Positions 23,148 through 35,092 are shown, counted from the stretch's first letter. The stretch is DNA of 64,000 bases from Calamus simplicifolius (GCA_900491605.1 UESW01004358.1:178140-242139), one strand, 5' to 3'. Numbers and translations: made by a program. Notes: generated by a model from the sequence alone, not told the origin.

Positions 23148-26100
23148 CCCTGCTCGCCTCGATATCACACATTCTAATTGAGATCGAAGGTGAGCCTTTC
23201 CTTCAGCGCCCCCCTCCTCTGAAGCCTGGAGTCTCCCGTGATAAAAATCTTTATTGTCGTTTTCATCGGGATCACGGGCACGACACGGAGAGTTGCCGCC
23301 AGCTCAAGAGGGCGATCGAGGACCTCGTTCAGCAGGGCTACCTCGGCAAGTTCGTTCGGAGGACAAATCCAACTGCTCCGGGCCTGCCAACACCCTCGCT
23401 TGCCCAGGCTGAAGTCACAATGCCCCGACTGAGAAGACGGTAACCCCGATCTCTTGGGGGGCCGACGGCCCGCCTAAGAGGTTTAAGGAGGAAGAGGAAA
23501 TAGAACCTGTAATTCCCTTTTTCGAAAGGGAACTAGAGGGGGTGAGCAATCCAAATGATGACAGTGTTATTGTCTCTATAATAGTTGCGAAGCATCCTGT
23601 AAAAAGAATATTGGTTGATAGTGGAAGCTTGGCTGACATTTTTAGTTACGATGCATTTGTTCGTATGAACTTGTCTCATGATTCCCTTCGGCCCGTTGCC
23701 ACGCCCCTCATGGGCTTCATTGGAGACTTTGTAAAGGTAGAAGGAGAAATTACTCTTCCGGTCACGGCAGGGACAGCGCCTTGTCAAAAGACAGTCATGG
23801 TGAAGTTCCTAGTGGCGCGGGTTCCTCTGGCTTACGATGCCATCCTGGGCAGGCCTAGACTAAACCTATTGGATGCCATTATCTCTACCAAGAGGTTTCT
23901 TATAAGGTTCCCGACCAATAAGGGTGTAGGGGAGATGCGTGGAGAGAGGAACCTCTTGTCCCTCTGCTACCACACGACGCCTGGCCCTTGAGAGACACCA
24001 ACCCTGCCGGCGGCTGAGCTGGTGGACCCCAGAGACTCAGAGAGGAGGGGAGAACCGGTCGAGCATTTATTGACTTTCCCCTTAGGGGAGGACCCGACGA
24101 AGACCGTCTGAGTGGGATCGCTGCTACTCGAGGAGGCGAAGGCTCAGCTCCTCACTTTTCTTCAGGCCAACTCGGACGTGTTTGCCTAGTCGGCCTCAGA
24201 CATGCCAGGTATTCCCTCTGAAATAATTACTCACAAGCTCAGCCTCAATCCACAGTGTCGGCCGGTCCGGCAGAAGAAGAGAATTTTTGTGCCCGAGCGG
24301 CAGAAGGCGATCGACGAGGAGGTCTGTAAGTTGTTGGCGGTCGGGCATGTCCGGGAAGTACACTATCCCGACTGGCTCGCCAACATCGTCATGGTCTGTA
24401 AGGCCAGTGAGAGCTGGAGGATGTGTGTTGATTCCACTGATCTCAATAAGGCGTGCCCCAAAGATAGTTTCCCACTGCCCAGAATTGACCAGCTGATGGA
24501 TGCTACATCGGGCCATGAGATCCTCAGTTTTATGGATGCCTTTTCAGGATACAGTCAAATTAAGATGGACCCGGCGGACGAAGAGGCCACCTCTTTTGTG
24601 ACCGAGAAGGGCACTTACTGCTACAGAGTGATGTCGTTCGAGTTAAAGAATGCGGGGGCGACATATCAAAGATTGATGAATAGGTCTTCAAAAATCAAAT
24701 CGGACGCAATATGGAGGTTTACGTGGACGATATGCTGACCAAAAGCGTCCGCGCCAACGACCACATTACCGACCTAGCGGAGACCTTCGAGAAACTTCAC
24801 CACTATCAGATGAAGTTGAATACACGGAAGTGTACCTTTGGAGTCACGGCTAGCAAATTTCTTGGCTCCATGGTGACTCAGCGATGAATAGAGGCAAACC
24901 CAGATAAGATTCAAGCCATCCTTGACATGAGGCCCCCAGTGAATAAAAAAGAGATCCACCGTTTGATGGGGCGGGTGGCGGCTTTAAGCCGCTTCTTGTC
25001 AAAATCTGCGGAAAGGTGTTTATCCTTCTTCAAGGCCCTACGCAAGGTCAATGGTTTCGAATGGACCGAAGAGTGTCAGAAAGCGTTTGAGGGGTTGAGG
25101 GAATTCCTGTCCACCCCGCCACTACTGTCCAAGCCAAGGAATGGAGAAGAGCTCTTCCTTTATCTTGTGGCCTAGGCCGAGGCCGTGAGCTCTGTGCTTA
25201 TCCACACCAATGTCGACGGAACTCAAAAGCCCATCTACTATATCAACAAGGTGCTCCATGACGCGGAGACCAGGTACTCTCGCACTGAAAAAATCATTTT
25301 TGTGCTAATCATCTCTGCTCATTGCCTCAGGACCTACTTTCAAGCCCATTCGGTAGTGGTGCTCACAAACCAGCCGCTCAAAGCTATTCTATCCCGGCCC
25401 GACACCTCGGGCCAGCTGGCGAAGTGGACGATCAAGCTGGAAGAATTTCATCTGTCCTTTTGGCCGAGGTCGGCCATGAAGTCCCAAGTCCTGGCAAACT
25501 TCTTAGTTGAATGCACATGGACCGACAAACAACCCGAAGAGCTCCACTCGGCCCCCTCAAGAGCGATGGCCAAACACGAGGAATGAGACTAGGTCCTCCA
25601 TGTTGATGGCGCTTCGAATTGCCAGGGAAGTGGGGCCGGTCTCATCCTAGCCAGTCCAGGGGGAAGCAGTGGAATACACTCTAAGGTTCCTCTTTCCCAC
25701 AATTAACAATCAGGCGGAGTATGAAGCTTTGCTGGCAGGCATGAGATTGGCCAAAGAGCTCAGAGTGGAATGCCTCCGAGCCTTCACTGACTCCCAGCTC
25801 ATTACTGGGCAGTTCACCGGGGAGTTTGAGGCCCGGGACCCCACCATGACTCGTTATTTGGATAAGGTCCGATCACAGTCTTCGTCATTTACCCACTTCG
25901 GTGTCAGTTATATTCCTAGGGGTGAGAACGCAAGAGCCGATGCGGTATCCCATTTGGCCACCTCGGCCAATGGAGCCCTGGGGAGGATGTACATGGAGCA
26001 CCTAGAAGCTCCGAGTATCGATGTTGCCGAGGAGGCCTTGCCGATCAGCCAAGGGCCTTCGTGGACGGAGGCATACGTCCGATATCTTACCGATGGCATT

Positions 26101-27293
26101 CTCCCTGATGATCCTACAGAAGCCAAGCTGCTTAAGAGATGAGCCCCCAAGTTCCTGATATTGGACGAGCGCCTGTACCGAAGGTCCTTCTCCCACCCGA
26201 TCCTTCGGTGTGCTACTTCCGCAGATGCTGACTACATTCTGCGAGAAATCCATGATGGTATTTGCGGAAACCACCTGGGGGCAGAACACTGGCGTACAAG
26301 GCCTTGCGGCAAGGATATTATTGGCCCACTATGAGGGAAGATGCGGCCGAGCTGGTGCAGAGGTGCGACAGTTGTCAGCAGCACGCCCACATTCAACGGC
26401 AGTCGACTACCCGGCTGAGTCCCCTGACGGCACCGTGGCCCTTTGCTCAGTGGAGGATGGACATATTAGGACCATTTCCCCCAGCTTCTACCTAGCGAAA
26501 AATTTTTCTTGTCTCCATCGACCATTTCATCAAGTGGGTGGAGGCTGAGGCATTGGCAAAGATTACCGAGCATAAAGTCATGACTTTCTTTTGGAAGTCC
26601 ATCATCTGTCGCTTCGGGCTACCTCACACTCTCGTCACTGACAATGGCCGACAGTTCGACAATGCCCCTTTCAGAGAGTTCTGTGCTGAGCTGGGCATTC
26701 ACCAACGGTTCACCTCAGTCGGTCACCCCCAAACCAACGGAGCGATTGAGGTAACCAACCGCACAATTCTTCAAGGGTTGAGGACATGGTTGGATGGTTT
26801 TAAGGGAAGATGGGTGAAGGAGCTTCCCAACGTGCTATAGGCCTACCACACCACGCCGCGTGTTTTCACCGGAGAGACCCTCTTCAGCCTTGTATTCGGC
26901 TCGGAGGCCATCATCCCGGTGGAGATCGGCCTCCTAAGCCCACGAGTAGAGTCGTACAGTGAAGACGATAACTCGACTCGACTACGAGCCAACTTAGACC
27001 TGATCGAAGAGGCGCGCAACCTAGCACACCACCGAATGGCAGTCTATCACCAGAGAGCTGCCAGATATTACAACGCGCGTGTCCGTCCCAAAGTCTTCTT
27101 GCCAGGGGATTTGGTCCTCAGGAGGGCTGAGGTATCGAGACCCACGAAGGGAGGCAAATTGTCCCCAAATTGGGAGGGCCCCTACTGAGTCACAGAGGCC
27201 CTTCATCGCGGAGCATACTGGATTGAGAGTCTCAATGGGAAACCTCTTCCTCGCACTTGGAATGCTGACAACCTCCGCCGATACTATCAATAA
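23148..27293 (+). pseudogene. Tat-1 gag C-terminus and pol (PR, RT, RNase H, second RNase H, integrase), decayed
   Basis: The sequence continues Tat-1 gag directly after the Sirevirus duplication. Protease (RILVDSGSLADIF) is at about 23610. RT has YPDWLANIVMV, DFSGYSQIKMD-like and YVDD-type motifs at 24350-24740. RNase H is at 25185-25586, with a second RNase H (NNQAEYEALLAG, AFTDSQLI) at 25590-26140. Integrase has CDSCQQHAH, VTDNGRQFDN and a GAIEVTNR motif at 26262-26840. The stop after RRYYQ is at 27291-27293, matching Tat-2. Frameshifts are numerous, and stops fit C-to-T decay (about 24188, 24887, 25592, 26141, 26839, 27187). It is not functional. Confidence 0.93.
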
Positions 27294-27450
27294 CGTACAT
27301 GGCAGGACAATCTTCGGTTTGAGTACCTCCTCTCCCGCCTTAGTAACTCAGAGTTTGTATATCTCATGTTTCGTTAATAAAAAGTGTTCTAGTGACTCGA
27401 CTTTCTAGCTCACCTCGACACCTAAGACCAAAGTACCATCGGCATTCAGG

Positions 27451-27640
27451 CCTGAGCTCGCCTCGGCACTCAAGCCCAGCTCGCATCGGCATTCGAGCCC
27501 GAGCTCCCCTCAGCACTCGAGCCCGAGCTCACCTCGACATTCAATCCCGAGCTCCCCCTGACGCTCAAGTCCGAGCTCGCCTCGGCACTCAAGCCTGAGC
27601 TCCTCTCGGCACTCAAGTCTGAGCTCCCCTTGGCACCTTG
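27451..27640 (+). repeat. 24-bp tandem repeat after Tat-1 pol, about 8 copies
   Basis: The unit is close to CCTGAGCTCGCCTCGGCACT plus CAAG. It lies in the same place as the 98-bp array of Tat-2 and shares the CGGCACTCAA core with it. Confidence 0.8.
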
Positions 27641-28089
27641 GGGTCGATTTGCCTTTGGTGCTCGAGCCTGAGTTCGGCCCAACATCTTGAAATTGATATA
27701 CACCATCAGCATTTGGACCCGAGTTTGCCTCGGTGCTCTCGGCTCGAGGTGCTATCGGCATGAGGGATTTGTACTCGAACGAGCCTTCGTCGCTTGATTA
27801 CCCGGTCCCAAGGTCCTGCTTTAGCACCGGCCTGAGTTGTTACTCCAACCTCGGGCCGAACTCACTTATAGTTCACTCGATCTCTTGGAGACAACGTCTC
27901 AGGGGAACTAAACAAGCATCAGAAGGCACTAGCTATAAAACTTTGTCAAAATATTCATTTTTCATTACTATATGGAAAAAGGGTTACAAAATGCCGACCT
28001 CGGCCGGACTTCAGTACAGAGACAACAGGAAAAACAACATAAGGAAGGGAGGGGTCTGCTCATGCCTCGGTCGGCTCGTCGCTGGATGG
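27641..28089. other. Tat-1 region between the tandem repeat and the antisense gene
   Basis: Non-coding as far as can be seen. Confidence 0.5.
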
Positions 28090-30337
28090 CTCATTCTGGT
28101 CGGTTCGAGGGATGCTGACGACTCCTCTGGCACTTCGTTTGGCTCAAGGTCATCGAGGCCCGAGAGACCGTGGACTGAGCCGACCTTCTCCTTGCCATCT
28201 CAGCCAACTCCTCTGCAAACACCGAGCTCCTTCGGAACTCGTCCACTGCCCCAACCGCCTTCTCTTCGGCAATGGCAGCCTTTCCCTCTGCCGCAGCTAC
28301 CTTCTCCTCGGCTGCCGTGGCTCTCTTCTCGGCCTCCCTAGCCCTCTCCTCCGCCTTACGGGCAGCCTCCTCCAACTCTGCCACTCGAGTGCCTGATTCT
28401 CAAGCAATCTCCTTGGCATTGGAGGCCCGCTTCCCTGCCGCCTCCACCTTAGTGCAAAGGGACTCGATGCGTAGGTTTTGGGCCTCGGCGGCCGTCTCGG
28501 CGATCTCCAGATGCCCTTTCAGGTGTTCGAGCTCTACTGCGGCCTGGAACTTGACCCTGTCGAGCTCCTCAGGCGCTCGACTGAGGCTAAGGCCAGGGCC
28601 CCTTTGGCCTTCTCTGCCCGAGCTCGAACCTCGATGGCCTCTTGCCGGGACTGACGGAGTGCCTCCTTCGCTCGAGTGAGCATGTCCCTTAGTGCCACTA
28701 AGGAGTTCGCCATCTACATTGTAGAATCGACCTTAATATGCAGTTAGAAAGAGAAAAGGGAAATGTGCAAAAAAAAAAAAGTGGCAGTACTTACCCATAG
28801 TTGGGCCGAGAAGATGTCTTGGAGGAAAGATGCGGCTCCTCGATGGTGGAGCTCTCTCTGGAGCTCTGGGCGGCAGAGTTGAACGGTAGCTGCTCGACCA
28901 ATAGCCCCTGGTTCGTCAGCGACGGTCGGGCAAGGAGGACGTCGGGCTCATCCTCCCTATCAGCCTCAGCCTGATGGGACGCTGTCGGGGTCGCATCTGA
29001 AGCCGATCCCTCTTCTTCGGCTTGCGGACCGACCGTCGCCCGGTCTGGCTCAACCTGGGCCCCGGGTGAGGCTCCCTCCGGGGTCGGCTTGGTCACGGGG
29101 CAGGATGGCTTCACATCAGGGAGGATCTGCTCCTCGGTCGGTGGGGAAGCTCCGATCGGGGGCCCCTCGGGAGGCGTGTCGATAGTGAGGTCCACGGGGA
29201 GGACCGGCTCTTGAGCCCCCCAGAGATCGCTCCCGATGCTCTCACGGTCGGCGTATCAATGGGGCTGGGGTCGAAGATAGGCTCAAAGACTGAGCAGGGC
29301 TCGGAGTTCGAGGCCTCTTCCTCAACGGCTCGGCATTGCTGACGGCCTTCCTCTTCTTCACTGCCTCCCTCCTCACCATGTTATCTGGTAGCTTCATAAC
29401 TGCACAAATAAAAAATTAGTCAAAAAAAATAAAAAAAAGAAGAGAAAAAGAAAGAGCAAGGAAAAATGAGAAGGAGGCCGAAGAGGGAAGAGCGTCTAGG
29501 GTTGCTCACCGCCGCTTGAGAGGAGGCCTGCGAATCGGAGGTTATCCTCCGTCAAAAGTTGGTTGCATCGGGGTATACCGGCCGTCAGCAACATTCCGAA
29601 GGCCTCCTTGTCCTTCGGAGTTATCGAGTTGTTTTGGTTCGGTCCTATGTTAGGGTCTCCCTAGCTCGGCCTCCCCCCTTCGAGGTTGGCGAAAAAGAAC
29701 CGGGTCTTCCATCCTTTGACCGAGGTGGGAAGGTTGAATCTCAGAGCTCGGGTGGGCCGAGGTTGGATACCCACCAACCTGACTGTTGACGGAGGTTGTA
29801 GAAACTATGGAAAAGGAAAATTTTAGGCTCTAACCCATTAAGGTGGCACAGAACAAAGAAAGAGCATATCGTGCGGATGGAGTTCGGGACTAGCTGTGAT
29901 GGAGTTAAGGAATAGAAGTCTAGAAGGTTGACGATCCAAGGATGAAGGAGCAGTCGGAGACCGGCCTTGAGAAAGGCCTCGTACAGAGCAACTCTCCCGG
30001 GACGGGAGGAGAGCACTCTATCGTTCGGGGTCGGGGGGTATAGGCGGATGCTATCAGGGATCCTATATATGGCCCTAATTATGGTCAACTCCTAGCCGGA
30101 CACAGTGGAGATAACCCTATCAGGAGAGTCTAGGGTGGCTCTATGGGTTTCGGTGCTAGTTGGACGGGTCCTGGTGGGGGCTCGAACAACCACCCGACGT
30201 TAGGACAGAGGAACCTGGTCCTCGGAGGAAGAGGAAGAGGACCAGTAGGGCACAGGAGACGGAGAATCCTGCATGTGCAGGGGAGGAAAATAGCCCTCGG
30301 GAAGGTCAGAGGAGGACCAAGAAGGGGAGGAAGACAT
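28090..30337 (-). pseudogene. Tat-1 antisense gene (PF04195-like domain plus coiled coil), decayed
   Basis: Read on the minus strand it begins at ATG 30337 (MSSSPSWSSSD). It continues through YRIPDSIRLYPPTP, VALYEAFLKAGLRLLLHP and SLTPSQLVPNS (30088-29741). A frameshift lies near 29757, after which the FFFANL segment follows. A GTGAGC donor lies near 29510. The next exon begins at an AG near 29400 (ATGAAGCTACCAG) and contains VDLTIDTPPEGPP. It ends at a GTAAGT donor near 28798. The last exon begins after TACAATGTAG near 28730 and encodes an Ala/Glu/Arg-rich coiled coil. Exon order and splice sites match Tat-2. The domain resembles the plant family PF04195 (putative gypsy-type transposon). Role unknown. 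Confidence 0.75.
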
Positions 30338-30803
30338 GGGAGAAAGATTGACCTGGTTGACGAGAGAAAGATGGCGGGGAGGACGACAAGACCCGAAGCA
30401 AGGAAGGCTCAAGGAAAGAAAGGCTCTGGTAGTACGAGGCATCTGATGGGGGGTGCCACCTATTATAGCTCCCCTTGGATCATCCCGCCCAAACCAGTCT
30501 GCCAAGCGCACACTTCCCATTGGAAGGGATGCCTCGGCAGTTGCATGGTGCCAATGATGGAATATCGATAATGCCAGCCTAATGATGGTGACGATGGCCG
30601 TTGCTTTTTGAGAAGGATCCGCTTACATCCAGCGGAGCAGAACAGCGGGAGCGGCGATGGTACAACTCCCCATGTCGCTGGCACTGAGGAATCCTCGTGC
30701 CCTGTGGACATGTGCCCCTGTTGTAATTGGTGGTCGGATCGGATCAGCCACCGATCGGACTCACGCCCCTTTCGATGGGCGGGACACAGACCCGCACTTC
30801 CTC

Positions 30804-30820
30804 AAGGGCGGGGGGGCATC
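30804..30820 (+). promoter_or_regulatory. Tat-1 polypurine tract
   Basis: AAGGGCGGGGGGGCATC directly before the right LTR; Tat-2 has AGGGGCGAGGGGGCATC at the same place. Confidence 0.8.
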
Positions 30821-31597
30821 TAACGTGGCTGATCGGGCTCCGTTAAAGCTAACGAGGTGCGGACCTGACGAGGGATCCCCCTCGGCCCCGGACCCGCAGG
30901 GCCCCCCTCAGCCTCGGACCTGCAGGGTTCCCCTCGAACTCGGACCTGCAAGGCCTCCTCGGCCTCGGATCCACCGGGTTTCTCTCGGCCTCAGACCTGC
31001 AGGGCCCCCCTCGGCCTCGGACCTGCAGGGTCCTCCTCGGCCTCAGACCCGTCAGGTTCCCCTCGGCCTCGGACTTGTAGGGTCCCCTCGGCCTCGGACC
31101 TGCAGGGCCCCCCTCGGTCTCGGACCCGCCAGGTTCCCCTCGGCCTCAGACCTGCAGGGTTCCCCTCGGCCTCGGACCTATAGGGTTCCCCTCAGCCTTG
31201 GACTTCTCGGGCTCCCATCCACGTGACCTATTAGCTCCCTGCAACTGCCACGTAGCCTACTAAGCTTTCTGCAGCTGCCACGTGGGCCGCTAATTCCCAA
31301 CGATTATGGATGATGTGATGTTTCGAACGTGGTTAGATCCACTATTGCATGCACGGCCATCACTTCCCAAAAAGAGGCAAAGGGGAGAACGTGGGAGTAA
31401 GTATAAAAAGAGAGGCAAGGTTTCTTCCATAACAAGAACTTTTGATCACTGTTTCTCAAAGTGCCAACTTAACCGTCGGAGGTCCTCGCCGGAATCCCCT
31501 GGCTACTAAGGACTTTCTTGCAGGAACTTTATCGAAAAAGAGAAGTTCAAGACTCCATCGTCACCCGGCGTTTGAAAGAAGCGCTTTGGCGACAACA
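30821..31597 (+). repeat. Tat-1 right (3') LTR
   Basis: It begins TAACGTGGC (first G of TG mutated) and ends GGCGACAACA; 777 bases, about 100 longer than the left LTR mainly because of extra copies of the 26-27 bp CCTCGGCCTCGGACCTGCAG-type repeat (about 30885-31215). TATA box TATAAAAAG at 31402-31410. Confidence 0.9.
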
Positions 31598-31602
31598 GAT
31601 GT

Positions 31603-33582
31603 AAGGGGCTTAAAAATTGCTAGAATATCCCTTTCCCTAAATTTATTTATTTATTATTTTCATAGTATCCTAAAGATTTATTTCATCTTCTCGTGCAGGT
31701 TATTAGCAAGTTGTTCGATCTGCAGCCTTGATCCAATCCTTTGACCAAGAGCATGATATGCTGGACGTGTGAGCCAAAAGCTCCTTCAAATACCCACAAA
31801 CTCAAAATGAGAAAAATTAAAATAGTAATAGAATTTTCAAGAAGATTAGAAGAGCAAGAGTAGAGAAAAATTCATTGTGTTTTAGTCCCTTATGGGCTTA
31901 GTTCAACAACTATATAACCCAAAATTCGCTTCTATCAATTCACTGATTATGCATCCATGATCACATATGTGACAGGTGCTATGATATTTTCCTTTAAAGT
32001 TCTTTAAAATCATTTGTTTATGTGATGACATATGTGATGATTATGCATCCACATTGAAATCGTTCCTTTTAATGCACTGATTATGCATATGTGATGACAT
32101 ATGTGATAGGCGTTACGCTATTTTCCTTTAATCATACGATGCTTGATTTGTCGTGAAGGCGTGCATTGTCGGCGGAAGCTCGTTGGAACGCGTCCGGTGC
32201 GTGCGGATGCCTGCGCCCGCGCCTTCTTTTCTTTTGGCGTTGCCAACGAAATTGATAAAAATGCGGCCTTCCCTCTTCTAACGCGTCCGGTGCGTGCGGA
32301 TGCCTGCGCCCGCGCCTTCTTTTCTTTTGGCGTTGCCAGCGAACTTGATAAAAATGCGGCCTTCCCTCTTCTAACGCGTCCGGTGCGTGCGGATGCCTGC
32401 GCCGGCGCCTTCTTTCCTTTTGGCGCCCGTGTCATTGCGCGCTTTTCGTGCACAAAGTCACAGCATAGACTTGAGGCAATTTTTTTCCCCATCCAACAAA
32501 GTCTTTTTCCTCCTCCTCCTCCTCCTTGCCAGTATGATGCACTCATGGCTAAAAAACAATCCCTAAAATGTGACCAGCCCAAGCACAGAGTCGGCACAAT
32601 ATACATATGATTGCTCGTGTTGAACCACGAAGGCAGCGACACGTTTGAGTGGTGGTGGGGGTGGCGACGGCTCCTTTTGCCCAGGGTTACCCAAGGCACG
32701 CGCACAAGGACGAGGAATAAACTGTCGACTTTTCGTCAAATGGTGGCGGCAGTGCTTCATTTAAAATGCCGAAAGCTTCCGATCACACCTCATTGGAGTA
32801 TATAATTAAGTACCAATAATGTGAGTAAAGGAAGCGCGGCTGAGCCTTTAGAAATTTCCACATTAAGGTGTCACAAAATCTAAAGTAGCACTAGGTGGGG
32901 ACATAGTTAATGATATCCTACAGTCTCATGACACAAATATCTTAAGCCTAACTAATCAGCCAACAAGTGAAATAGCTAGCCAAAGTCCAAATTGATCAAA
33001 TAATTAACTTTTTGGAGGGTGAATGGTATGCGCACTTTGAATTATATGTATTATTTTAATCTCTTAATTAAGCTTGGTTGCAACGAAAGAAGATTCCATG
33101 GGTACCTTAAGTGGTACTAGGGTGGTATCATATTAAATTACAATAAGTAAGAGCGCATGAAGCTAAAGGCGATGCTAATTAAGTCATCATCCTAACATAG
33201 TAAGCTAAATTATTCGTAGATGGTCAAATAAGTTAGGCATGCCCCATCACTGTCTTTTAAAAAATTATATATATATATATTGCAATCTTAGACAAAAATG
33301 ATCATGTGGCCCATGCCAACCGCAACTTAGTTCAGCAATTGGCATCATTTACCACCCTTCTTCTCCTTTACTTTTTAGCAAAGAGGTCATAGATTCGTCT
33401 CAATTTTTTGTTGCTAGAACAATGTCATTTTATGCTATAAGGAATTCTTAGATTCAATTCAAGGGCATGTGACATGACGAGAGATCAAGAAGGTATTGAA
33501 ACGTGAAATCTGAAAGGAATTTGGGTTTGCTAGTAATGGTGAATGAACACATACGATGCAAGATTGAAGAGGTGGTGGAAAT
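31603..33582. other. Intergenic DNA between Tat-1 and Tat-2
   Basis: Mostly AT-rich with no supported gene. It holds a diverged direct repeat of about 53 bp (31945-31997 and 32080-32132), the 93-bp repeat listed separately and an AT dinucleotide run near 33268-33280. Confidence 0.6.
32188..32430. repeat. 93-bp GC-rich tandem repeat, about 2.6 copies
   Basis: Units start at ACGCGTCCGG at 32188, 32281 and 32374, exactly 93 bases apart. Because 93 is a multiple of three, frames stay open on both strands across the copies. I do not call a gene because the open frames lose all repeat-independent support outside it. Confidence 0.9.
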
Positions 33583-33587
33583 ATAGT

Positions 33588-35071
33588 TGATATGACTGAT
33601 CCCAACGTCATATGACTGGTCCCAACGTCATCAGGCAGAGTAACGGCAGTCATTCATTTCCCCACCTCCGGCACCCCCTCGGGGTCGGGGTGGGGTCATC
33701 ATTTCTTAACCCCGGGGCCCCTACCAGCCTCGGGGTGAACGGTAATTTCCCCACCTCCGGCACCCCCTCGGGTCGGGATGGGGTCATCATTTCTTAACCC
33801 CGGGGCCCCTACTGGCCTCGGGGTGAACGGTCATTTCCCCACCTCCGGCACCCCCTCGGGGTCGGGGTGGGGTCATCATTTCTTAACCCCGGGGCCCCTA
33901 CCAGCCTCGGGGTGAACGGTAATTTCCCCACCTCCGGCACCCCCTCGGGGTCGGGGTGGGGTCATCATTTCTTAACCCCGGGGCCCCTACTGGCCTCGGG
34001 GTGATCGGTCATTTCCCCACTTCCGGCACCCCCTCGGGGTCGGGGTGGGGTCATCATTTCTTAACCCCGGGGCCCCTACCGGCCTCGGGCGAACGGTAAT
34101 TTCCCCACCTCCGGCACCCCCTCGGGGTCGGGGTGGGGTCATCATTTCTTAACCCCGGGGCCCCTACCAGCCTCGGGGTGAACGGTAATTTCCCCACCTC
34201 CGGCACCCCCTCGGGGTCGGGGTGGGGTCATCATTTCTTAACCCCGGGGCCCCTACCAGCCTCGGGGTGAACGGTAATTTCCACACCTCCGGCACCCCCT
34301 CGGGGTCGGGGTGGGGTCATCATTTCTTAACCTCGGGGCCCCTACTGGCCTCGGGGTGAACGGTCATTTCCCCACCTCCTGCACCCCCTCGGGGTCGGGG
34401 TGGGGTCATCATTTCTTAACCCCGGGGCCCTTACCAGCCTCGGGGTGAACGGTAATTTCCCCACCTCCGGCACCCTCTCAGGGTCGGAGTGGGGCCCCTA
34501 CTGGCTTCAGGGTGCATGGTCGACACGCTATTCAACCGCCGAAGAAAACAGCAACTGTCAGCATGCACGGTGCTCACGCATGATCTTCGGCACATGGCTG
34601 TGCCTTGCCGTAGTACCATTTAGTACTCCTGTAAAGTGTGCCCCAGTACGGAGGGCCATGCCTCATAACGATGTTTGGCGTGTTGCACGCCTTTGTGCGC
34701 CACCACACCTTACTAGGATGTACGACTCGCCGCCTCTAGCAATAGGAGCCCAACCCCGTCCATCAATGACAGTACAAGAAAGGCCTTCCGAAGCTGCACG
34801 TCACGGTATTCAGACAGGTATAAAAGAGACATATTCAGGCTGTGAGAAAAATCTGAACTGACTCTCTGAGCTTTCTCCTTTTGATCAGAAACCCTAACTG
34901 CCCCAGCTTCTCTTCGCGGGGAGTGGTTCCTTGTCTGAACCCAAGCCATTAACTTGATCGTCGGAGGGTCCCCACCGGTGCTACCGGTCCCCGGGGGCTT
35001 TTCTTGTAGGATTTCCCGGAGCGAGACATCCGTCGTCCCCGACGTTCGAAGGCGGTGACTTGGCGTCATCA
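33588..35071 (+). repeat. Tat-2 left (5') LTR
   Basis: TGATATGACTGATCC to GGCGTCATCA. It contains an 89-bp tandem repeat (about 33654-34520, nearly ten copies) followed by unique U3 sequence and a TATA box TATAAAAG at 34819-34826. Confidence 0.97.
33654..34520. repeat. 89-bp tandem array inside the Tat-2 left LTR
   Basis: The unit contains TTTCCCCACCTCCGGCACCC, then CTCGGGGTCGGGGTGGGGTC, ATCATTTCTTAACCCCGGGG and CCCCTAC[CA/TG]GCCTCGGGG. Units with CATTTCC and AATTTCC starts tend to alternate, suggesting amplification as dimers. The right LTR has the same number of units. Confidence 0.9.
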
Positions 35072-35074
35072 GAT

Positions 35075-35092
35075 TGGCGCGCCAGGAAGGGG
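35075..35092 (+). promoter_or_regulatory. Tat-2 primer binding site
   Basis: TGGCGCGCCAGGAAGGGG three bases after the LTR end; same arrangement as Tat-1. Confidence 0.8.

Larger units (their letters stand above)
10464..31597 (+). mobile_element. Tat-1: old Ty3/gypsy Tat-group retrotransposon, interrupted by a Sirevirus
   Basis: Two LTRs (10464-11136 and 30821-31597) are flanked by a perfect 5-bp duplication GATGT at 10459-10463 and 31598-31602. Order inside: PBS, gag, [Sirevirus insertion], protease, RT, RNase H, second RNase H, integrase, short tandem repeat, antisense gene, PPT. The second RNase H and the antisense ORF after pol point to the Tat (Ogre/Retand-type) lineage. Without the insertion the element is about 10.5 kb. 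Coding regions carry many stops and frameshifts, mostly explained by C-to-T change. Confidence 0.93.

Noticed and set aside
32118..32705. Long open frames on both strands, 155 and 195 codons
   Set aside because: Openness comes from the 93-bp repeat. No family resemblance and no support outside the repeat.
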